Shown here: in pieces, positions 12,001-20,800 of the stretch
How the letters are laid out: each line of letters opens with the position of its first letter
How positions within the stretch are numbered: position 1 is the first letter of the stretch
Assembly: GCA_027382625.1 (NCBI GenBank)
Contig: JAJKFJ010021476.1
Location: 1 to 64,000 of the forward strand
Direction: 5' to 3'
Source of the DNA: Tetmemena sp. SeJ-2015
Taxonomy: Eukaryota; Ciliophora; Spirotrichea; Sporadotrichida; Oxytrichidae
Length of the DNA stretch: 64,000 nt
Program-made: the position numbers and the translations under genes
The notes under the pieces: generated by a model
Seen by the model: only the letters and a program-made list of their open reading frames with translations
Told to the model about the DNA's origin: nothing
Database searches by the model: none

Positions 12001-12438
12001 AATTGGGTTTTCTCCATGTTCAATAGAAAACCTGACTTCGCGAAATTCTCTCACCAGACTACCTCTATAAGTATTCACTAGCAACCCTCAATAAACAGAG
12101 GCTCCACGAATAGCAGCAGTCAAACTACGCATAACTATTTACCCAAGACTGTTATTGGAAACACGGCCACTTCAGTTAGTTTCGAGAATCAGAATAGCAG
12201 AACTGGAGGAGGGGCTCCATCAAGTTAAAAGATGCTAAGTCTTCAACCACTAGCACTATAGAAAAATAAATCCACTAATGTAGCAGGTATCTATGGCCAA
12301 TAAATGGACTCTCTAATCCCGAATAGAGCAGGAGGAGTCACTTCAAGCTAGTAGATGAGGAAGCAGTCATCTCTTGAAAAGGAACCCACAGGATCTGAAG
12401 ACGAAGAAGATGAAGATGGAGGATTCGAGTTGATCTGA
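9090..12438 (+). CDS. ATG4: ATG4 cysteine protease (peptidase C54)
   Basis: Processes and deconjugates ATG8 during autophagosome formation (family knowledge). ATG 9090 opens a Gln/Ser-rich N-terminal extension of about 400 residues, longer than in animal ATG4. The catalytic domain shows VTYRKNFKPLL, STDVGWGCTIR with the nucleophile Cys at 10837-10839, and GFCHDKLPGEWYGPHAI. It continues with QALYFVGTQKQDLICLDPHSK, the catalytic Asp and His being in LDPH at 11739-11747, then SYHCDQPKKLSM, LDTSLAFGFYLKN and WVFSMF. The C-terminus is an acidic tract followed by FELI-TGA (12424-12438). This matches the LC3-interacting (LIR) motif at the extreme C-terminus of animal ATG4B. IESs at 9456-9466 and 11782-11824 must be removed. 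Single-base frame breaks in A and C homopolymers (near 9717 and 10030) look like consensus errors. The gene sits between the TM gene and the B-box gene, all on the plus strand. Confidence 0.9.
9456..9466 (+). other. minimal IES, pointer TAGTGTG
   Basis: TAGTGTG at 9456-9462 and 9467-9473. Removing 11 bp switches into the frame reading TQCDFIYQGSEKGSSKTS. It is very short, so an 11-bp duplication is an alternative reading. Confidence 0.55.
11782..11824 (+). other. IES in ATG4, pointer ATGAT
   Basis: ATGAT at 11782-11786 and 11825-11829. Without excision the frame stops at a TGA. With it the sequence reads KLNDVEMSNIEFNQSYHCD, running into the conserved ATG4 SYHC block. The 43-bp length shifts frame by one, exactly as needed. 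Confidence 0.85.
12424..12435 (+). other. C-terminal LIR motif FELI of ATG4
   Basis: The last four codons encode F-E-L-I, preceded by EDEEDEDGG. This fits the F/W/Y-x-x-L/I/V ATG8-binding consensus with upstream acidic residues, placed like the C-terminal LIR of animal ATG4B. Confidence 0.8.
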
Positions 12439-12714
12439 TTTTCATGCAAACTTGGTAATTGCTTTAAGATAGACAATATTTTATATTTATAATATACGCT
12501 ATTTGAATTCTATATTTTGAGGATTATTATTATTGATCAACATTTTACCTTTATCATTTTACTTGATAAGAGTCTTATGAATGCCTCTAATATTAAATTT
12601 AACTGTTGATTAACTCTGATAAAGAGTAACATCTAATTATAGGTGAGCTAAATTTTAAGTTAAGAGTAATAAATTTAATCAATCATTTACAATCTATTGT
12701 AAAAAAGGAGCAAA
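12439..12714. other. intergenic AT-rich region upstream of the B-box gene
   Basis: 276 bp, very AT-rich, without a reading frame. Presumed terminator of ATG4 and promoter of the B-box gene; no specific motif recognised. Confidence 0.5.
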
Positions 12715-14419
12715 ATGGAAAGTAGAGGCCAAGGAGATGTGAAAGGTTGCAACGAGCATCCATTTGAAGAGACAAAGGGATTCTGCAGAGACTGTTCAGC
12801 GGGTGTGTGCTTCCGTTGTGCGATCGGGAAGCATCGAACCCACAACATAGTCAATATAGATGAGTTGGATAGGAAAGACCTAGAAACTCAGCTCGTAGTT
12901 TTTGAGGTCAAGATTGATTAGCTCAGAGAGAAAGCATAGTAGATTCTTGAGAAGGCTAGAAACTCAGAATCTCACAGTGAGAAGCTGCCCGAGATCACCA
13001 AAAACTTCTCAGACATCAAGGAAAGATTCGCAGGGTAAGTTTTTATAAACTTGGCTTGTTGCATTTCAGAAATCTCTCAGTTTGGTTATAAGCTAGAATT
13101 TGAAAGAAGCCTTTTTGTCCGCATAGTCTTTTTATGATTAGTTTTAATGCTTTAAACGTAGTGGTGACTACAAGGAAATGATAGTTGGCGAACTGGAGAG
13201 AAACTATTCTCAGATCAGAGACATGTTTGAGAAGCTGCAGAGGGAAGAGAAGGAAGATTAGAACTTGCAAGATAAGTTGACTGCGTTGGAAAGATGCACG
13301 GACACGATGATCTTCGACTATATCCGAGGGGTGATAGACGAGCGCAACGCCTTGATAAATTCCTATGAGAAGAATTTGAAAAATCAGAAGACCATGATTG
13401 CGGAGTTCAACCACTTTGACATAAAAGAGCGCATCATAGACTTCTTCTAAAACATCTTCATAGTGAAGAAGAAGCTCACAGACAAGAGAATAATTCATTA
13501 CTTCGAGTGGGGTAACAAGAATATTCACTTCTACGATGTACAGTCTCGCAAGCAGTCGAAGTACTTAGTTGACTTCAATAACTATATACCCAAGTTTTGC
13601 AGAACTGTAGTGACAGACCATGGACGTTTGTTCTGCATCGCTGGACGCCACTAAGATAACGTCTGCTGCAATTGGATGCTAGAGTATATAGAGGAACATA
13701 AATGCCTCGAACACAAGGCAAATCTGAATGATGCTCGATCTGACTTTACCTCAATCTATGAATCTGAGAAAGATAGAATCTATGTAATCTTAGTCATATT
13801 TTTGGGAAAATTTTCATAAGTTTAATTTGTAATCGGAGGAAACGACGCCAAGAACTTTTATAAGAACTGCGAGTACTATGACGTGGGTGCAGATAAATGG
13901 ATCCGTATGGCAGAGTTGAACGTGGCTCGAGATTCGGCAGCCTGCTGTGTTTTCAATGCAAAGTTCATCTATGTATTCTCTGGACGCATTAAGTTTTCTC
14001 CTAAAGAGATTACTGATGTGTGTGAGTTGTACGATGTGGAGAAGAATATCTGGGAGGTGATAAATGTAAAGAACAAGACCTAACTGGATTCCCTGTGATC
14101 TTGCCTATGGCTTTCCAGACTGGCCCTTCGTCGATTCTAATCTTTGGAGGGTTTGATAAAGCCAACAGAACAAATGCCACTTTCACATTTAACACCAATA
14201 ATAAGACTATAGAGAGGTCTGGTGATCTTCCTACTGTAGGATCTTTCTCCACTATGATTTAAAATTTGATCACTAGGAAAGTATTTCATTTAATATTTAA
14301 TGGTTTTCTAGATCGATGATTGCTTGTATACTGTGGGCTGGAACAACACTAAGAAGAATTTGTACAAATATAACATCTCAGACAGTTATTGGAAGGTTGA
14401 TGAGGAGTTTACTATTTGA
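12715..14419 (+). CDS. B-box zinc finger / coiled-coil / kelch protein
   Basis: ATG 12715 starts MESRGQGDVKGCNEHPFEET. A B-box zinc finger covers residues ~12-50, with Cys/His ligands in CNEH, CRDC, CFRC and the final H-x-x-TH pair. A coiled coil follows (LEKARNSES, ELERNYSQIRDMFEKLQREE, LINSYEKNLKNQ). The second half has kelch-type blades: RIYVIGGNDAKNFYKNCEYY, WIRMAELNVARDSAAC and IYVFSGRIKF, then ELYDVEKNIWEV, SSILIFGGFDKANRT and YTVGWNNTKKNLYKYN. It ends EEFTI at TGA 14417-14419. This layout (B-box + coiled coil + kelch, no RING) is common in ciliates; the binding partner is unknown. It contains an intron at 13035-13161, an IES at 13783-13827 and an interruption at 14256-14310. One frame break at CCC near 14090 looks like a missing C, restoring ...LDSPVILPMAF. 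Confidence 0.85.
13035..13161 (+). other. canonical spliceosomal intron
   Basis: Begins GTAAGT, ends TAG, 127 bp, AT-rich, and contains stops. It separates KERFAG from GDYKEMIVGEL. No exact direct repeat flanks it, unlike the IESs. Confidence 0.7.
13783..13827 (+). other. IES in kelch domain, pointer TGTAATC
   Basis: TGTAATC at 13783-13789 and 13828-13834. Removing 45 bp turns a broken kelch strand into RIYVIGGNDAKNF, the classic kelch GG context. The segment has no usable AG acceptor in the right phase. Confidence 0.9.
14256..14310 (+). other. IES (pointer GAT) or 31-bp intron
   Basis: GAT at 14256-14258 and 14311-14313; excision reads STMIDDCLYTVGWNN. An internal GT...AG 31-bp intron would also keep the frame, adding QNLITRK. 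The IES reading gives the better kelch blade. Confidence 0.55.
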
Positions 14420-14887
14420 GCTTTAATCCCAATTATGTTACCTGTATTAAATTAGATTTCATTCAACAACTTGTTACCATTCTCAATTATCACTTCCTCT
14501 TTCAAAAAAAAATATTCATTTTCATTTAGTAGATGAATTTGCAATGAAAGAGGTAGCATACTTAATAATTAAGCTATCACGATAGTTGATTCGTCTAAAG
14601 CCAGAAAAGTATTTCTCAAGTATATAAGGCATCAATAACTTTTGGAGGAGAGAGCGAGGGAGGGAATATTAATTGTAATAAATGTGTGAAAGTGGATTTC
14701 GATTTATTGGAGATTATTACAGCGATTCATTTATTTGAGTGCCTCACTAAATAATTAGTAATAATAGATAATTCACTTAAGTAAACCTATATAAGTAACG
14801 AATAAAGTAAACTTTATTTTATGGTGATCAAAACGGCTTTCAGTTTATTATTGGATTGATTATAATAAAGCGTGAGAATTAAGAATT
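14420..14887. other. intergenic AT-rich region
   Basis: 468 bp without a supported reading frame. Separates the kelch gene from the flippase; promoter elements not recognised. Confidence 0.5.
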
Positions 14888-17800
14888 ATGCAGACTGCAA
14901 ACAACTCACAAGCAAATAAACATCTGCACAAGGGTGCACCCTCTGCTCTAATTACAGTCCCCAATCAGTCAGTTGTAAATTCCAATGTCCAAAACACTTC
15001 TGGAATAAGCAAAAATTAGTCCAGAGCGAGAGAGAGCGAGGGGAGTGAATCTGAGGAGAGTAGCCCGAATGCAAGAGAAGATAACAGACAGAGAGAAGAG
15101 TCTGCAGAAGATGAAGATGACGACCAGGAAACGAAGTCTCACCACGAAGATGAGTCCGATCAAGATGAGTCTGACGAAGATGAGGACGATGGCTCAGATG
15201 ATACAGTTTATCTTGATAGCCATTTCTTGTATGCTCATTTAATTAGATGAGACATCTGAGCAGGAGAGTTAAGAGGACGATGAATAAGAAGGGGAAAGTG
15301 AGGAGGCAAGCCCTTAAGAGCAGTAGTCCAAAGTTGCGAACAATAAAACAGACTAGCACAGCCACATAAGTTCAAGTCATTCACTCTAATAGCCATCTAA
15401 TCCAAGCAACTAAACCAAAATACCACCAGAAGATAAAAATCAAGCAAAGTAGCCAAGTCAAGTGCCACCACATCAGTTCTATGTTTAACATTTTATCAGA
15501 GTGAAGACGAGGAAAGCAAGGCTCAATAGTCCTCATCTCATTAGTCTGAAAGCAGTGGAGATAATGAAGAGTCAAAGAGCCAATCAAGTCAAAGCAACAA
15601 CTCAAGTAACTAAAACTCAGAGAGTTTGAATCAGAGCAGTCAAAAGAGTAGCTAAAAAAGTAAAGAGCAACTCAAAAACGTCACAGCCAAAGGGAAAAAG
15701 GAATTTAAATTTAGAATATTAAAAAAATTGAATAGGTCAAATATCACTAACTCTAAGAAGTTATAGATTTTTATTCTTGTTTAAAAGAAGAGGACAACAG
15801 TAGATTAGACATAGATGAAGAAGAGGAGGTGGCTCCTATCATTAAACCTCCAAGCCATCGTGGTTAAGCTTCAGACTCTAAATAAAGTAAATAATCTCCG
15901 GTATACCTAAGGAACTAACAAGACTCCTTCAAACATAACATTATTCTCATTTTATTTGCTCCTCATAAGTGTCTCACGAAACTTAAAATCACTCATCTCA
16001 AAATGCAAGAAACTAGCAAAAACCAGCAAACTCGCATCTAAATTCCTAAGAAAACACGACTTCGCAATAGGAAGTGCTGAATACTCAAACAGTAAATAAG
16101 TACAAGAGGTACCAATCTTTTGTGAAGCTGAGGAGCGATATGTGTAAGTATGAACTGAATATTTCATATTGAAAGGGTATAATTATTACGAGATATAAAC
16201 TGTTTATAACTTTTTGAATCTCTACTATATAATTTGCTTGGCATCTAAACTTCATATTTTATAGTTAAGGTGACGTCTTAAAACTCCCTGCGCAGTGAGA
16301 AGAGTGTGACTAAGAAGGACAAAAAGTCTAAAAAGAATGGAGGAGAAACAAAGGCTAAAGATGGCGAGGATCAGCCTACTGACTATTACGTGTACTTTGG
16401 CGATAGAGAGAACTAGGATAACAATCATAATAAATGTAGCTCGAATAAGGTGCGCACCTAAAAATATACCCTCTTGACTTGGGCACCACTTTCCTTGCTT
16501 TACCAGTTTAAAAGACTTGCTAACGTCTACTTCTTGCTCATCTCCATTCTCACTTGCTTTTCCTTTTCTCCTAAGGATAATTTTAATTTTTTATTTTAAA
16601 ATATTAATAATTGGATCCTGCCTCTATGATTGGTACATTTGTTCTCGTCCTTGTGTTTACTATGCTAAAAGAAGCTTATGAGGTAAGTCCATAGTAGAAC
16701 ATATTCAGAATATTCAAATTGCAATTTTGGAGGCTTGTTTTGCAATTAAATTGGATCCTGAGTAAATTTTTTAAAAATCAGTAATTTATTCGAACTTAAA
16801 CTTTCCTAGTAACTATATCAAGATATATTGCTATTAAAAGAAAGTATTATCGATAGGATTTTTCCCACATTTCCTTTCTATATTCATTTTAAGTTGAGCT
16901 TATAAACTACACCATAATTTTGAGTGGATCCATTAAAGACCATTTTCAAATGAAATCTTTCTTTTTTGATTTTCCAAAATTAGTTTCAACCTTATTATGA
17001 AAGGGGGGCATATTTCGTAACTGACTTAATTTATAGGACTACTAGAGATATAAACAAGACAGAGAGGTAAATAGCAAACTGGCTTTGGTGCTAAATCCAC
17101 TTTCCATGCAATTTGAACAGACTAGATGGGAGGATATCTAGAAGGGGAACATAGTTAAGTTCATGAAAGATTTAGAAGCACCTGCTGACATCCTGATCCT
17201 GCACTCTTCAAATAAGAGTGGAATTGTGAATGTGGATACTATGAATCTAGACGGAGAGACTAACCTCAAGGAGAAGAACTCTCTCATTTGATTAATTCGA
17301 TGAGGAAAATGACTTGCAGACTTACTGTACTCAGATGCGATCCTTAATTAATCTGTGAAGAAGTGGGATGCAGTGCTGCAATTGAAAGACAGGAAAGTAC
17401 CTTTGGGGAGTATTAAGAATCTTCTACTCAGAGGATGCTTTGTGAGGAACACTGACTATGGGATCGGTATAGTGGTCTACACAGGAATGACTACCAAGAT
17501 TATGAAGAATCTCAAGAAGCCTCCTCATAAGTCTCTTACATCATGCGACTTATGAATAAGATGCTCTATAGCGTCTTCGCCTTTCAACTGTGCTTAATGA
17601 CATATAGCTGCTCACTGAACTGGGTGAAAAACAATGGAGATAGCAACTACCTCAATCTAAAATCAGTTTCAAGAGCTATATCATCTGGCTAAGTTTTCAG
17701 CTCTTATTTGACAAGGTATTTATTTGGTGATGTAAAAATAGAAAAAATATTAAATATCACTGATGGAAATGGGTCAAGTTGAGATGGTATTTAGATCGAC

Positions 17801-20800
17801 ATGAGAATGCTTATGGAACACTCACTATGAGGATGATATATTAGAACTCAAATGGCTACAGATAGGAAAACTCTCTAAGAAATGCTTTAAGGAATATAGC
17901 TTCATCGAATAAAAGATAAAGAAGATCAGGTAATGCTAAAAGTACGAGACAACACTATTACAAATTTTACTGCAAGAGTTCTTGAAATGTTAATCTCTTA
18001 AAAGTTAATGACAAAGATGCTAAAGCAAAAAATGTGATTTTTACTGCACAGAGTTTTTGAAAGTGTTAGCTCTCTGTAACACAGTCCTAATCGACAAAGA
18101 TGCAAAAGCAAAAAATGAAGAGCCATACAAGGCTTCCTCACCAGATGAGCTTGCTCTAGTAAAAGGCGCCAATATAAGTTAATTAACTTGTTTCCAGAGA
18201 TCATAATAGAGTGACTATTTTCAACATGGTGACTAAGGAACACGAGACTTACAAAGTGATTGCAGAGTTCCCATTTGATTCTGTGCGTAAGAGGATGTCA
18301 GTTATCATCAAAGACTCTAAAGGCCGCTACATCATACTCTGCAAGGGAGCTGATGCAGTCATGCTAGATAGAATCACCTTCGAAAAGAACCGTATCATAG
18401 GTTAAGGAAATAGTGAATATGGACTTGTACCAGTACTCATGTAGGGAAAACTATGATGAAAACGAAATATAGCAAAGAGAGTACAGACTTTAAAATCTGA
18501 AGCTCCTCATTGACCAATAAGGAAATTAACTTGTTAGCTCTAGACCATGGAGCAGAAACTTAGATACCTAAGGCAGCCAGCTAAATAAACTTTAAGGTGT
18601 CTCCCATTACTATCAAGAAACTGCTAGAGGCAGACATTAGATTCTTCATGCTCACTGGAGACAAGCTAGAGTGCAATTGAAATTGCCAAAGCTTGTTAAG
18701 TAATCTAAGATGATATGGCTGTGGTGATCTTGGGCCAGCCAGAGTATGAGGCCATTCTCAGAAGACTCAACAAGATAATTTCAATATTGAAGATAGACAT
18801 AAACGAGCACATCTCTTCCCTCATAGAAGTCGAGCAATTCAACCAAGTCATTACCATCGAGGGAAGCACTCTTGGCATCGTACTAGCAGATCTTAAAATT
18901 ATACATTAGTTATTACTATTCAAAATTTCTGTGCATGTCTTAAATTAAGCAATGTAGTGCACTTGTTCAAATCCCGTGGTAAGTGGATCACTCTTGCCAT
19001 TGGAGATGGAGCTAATGATGTGTCCATGATTAGAATCCCACATTGGAGTAGGCCTCAAATACTAATAGAAGGCACTCAAGCAGTTAGGTCTGCAGATTTT
19101 TCAATCTCTCAGTTTAGATTCCTCATGCGTCTGTTGTTACTTCATGGAAGATACTCTACCTCAGAGTTTCAAACATGATCTGCTACTACTTCTACAAGAA
19201 CCTAGTACTGGTCTTCACAGAACTCTACTTCGCTATTTACAACGGCTTCTCAGGACAAATCTACTTCCTAGACTGCTGCCTACTCTCTATAACGCATTCT
19301 TCACCAGTTGGCATTGTCTCTTTGCCTAGCTGATGGAGAAAGACGTGAATGAGCCATTCTCTATCGCTATCCAGAAATTTACAAGGCTGGGTAGATTGGT
19401 GCTTACTTCAACTTCCGCATCTTCTGGAAGTGGATCATATTTGCAATCTGGCATGGACTCTGCTGCTTCTACGGAGTTATGATCACTGGAGCAGGGTAAG
19501 CTCCTGGGAATGATGGGGGACAAACTTCAGAGCACTGGCTCAACTCAACTATCAGTTTCTCCGTCATCATCCACCTGGTCTTCTATAAACTTGTGCTAGA
19601 ATCAGACACTAAAGAGCTTCTTCACAGGAGATTTCTAGTAAAAGTGCTCCAATTAAGTTAATTAACTTGTTCCATAGATCATAATAGAGGACATTTTCAA
19701 CATGGTATAGACACACTTACAAATGATTCGTTTCCCATTTGATTCTGTGCCGATAAAATGGGTCAGTTATCATCAAAGTCTTAAGGCCGCAAATCATACT
19801 TTGAAGGTGGCTTGCATCAACTAGTCAGAATCATAGAAAAGAACGATTAAGGGGTGAAGGAAATAGATGAATATGATTGTACAGTATCATTGTTAGTTGA
19901 AGCTGAATAAGAATGACATGCTATCAGCAGGTAGAACCAGATTGCAAGTAAATCTCAAACTCCATAGAGTCAGTTGACTCCAAAAGGAAAATAAATAGAA
20001 GGCCTAGAAGAGGAGAAGCTTAGACAAGAGCGACAGCTTTAAAGAAGGATAATGGTCGGAAGGGTCCATGGAGAAGAGGAAAGCTCTAGAGGCAAACTCT
20101 TCCCTTCATCCTCTGAAGTCAAAGACGGGGGGCAATTGAAATACAATCTCAAAATCAGATGAAGAGACTTCATCATGAGGCCAAGATGAAGATAAGCAAA
20201 TTGAAGTAGGGGATTCTCTAGCCCTCAGTAAAAAGGAAAGTGAATAAGGAGGAAACCAAAGAAGCTACCTTAAGAGATTTACACTTAAGTAGTCAAGCAC
20301 TTATAGCCATCTATAAACGGGAAAAGCATAGTGTTAGAGCGCAGATGTCACCAAAGCATGAATAGCAATCGTAGTGCACTTGTTCAAATCCCGTGGTAAG
20401 TGGATCACTCTTGCCATTGGAGATGGAGCTAATGATGTGTCCATGATTATGAAGCCCACATTGGAGTAGGCCTCAAATACTTATTGAAAGAGGGCACTCA
20501 AGCAGTTAGGTCTGCAGATTTTTCAATCTCTCAGTTTAGATTCCTCATGCGTCTGTTGTTACTTCATGGAAGATACTCTTACCTCAGAGTTTCAAACATG
20601 ATCTGCTACTACTTCTACAAGAACCTAGTACTGGTCTTCACAGAACTCTACTTCGCTATTTACAACGGCTTCTCAGGACAAATCTACTTCCTAGACTGGC
20701 TGCCTACTCTCTATAACGCATTCTTCACAAGTTGGCATTGTCTCTTTGCCTAGCTGATGGAGAAAGACGTGAATGAGCATTACTCCTATCGCTATCCAGA

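Noticed and set aside
9700..14100. Programmed ribosomal frameshifting of the Euplotes type
   Set aside because: Frame changes go in both directions, lack the AAA-TAA context, and several sit in A, C or T homopolymers where a single-base consensus error explains them.
15480..15499. 15-17 nt introns as in heterotrichs
   Set aside because: Candidates at 15483, ~1630 and ~6915 can be drawn, but flanking direct repeats and AT-only cores without consistent ends favour IESs.
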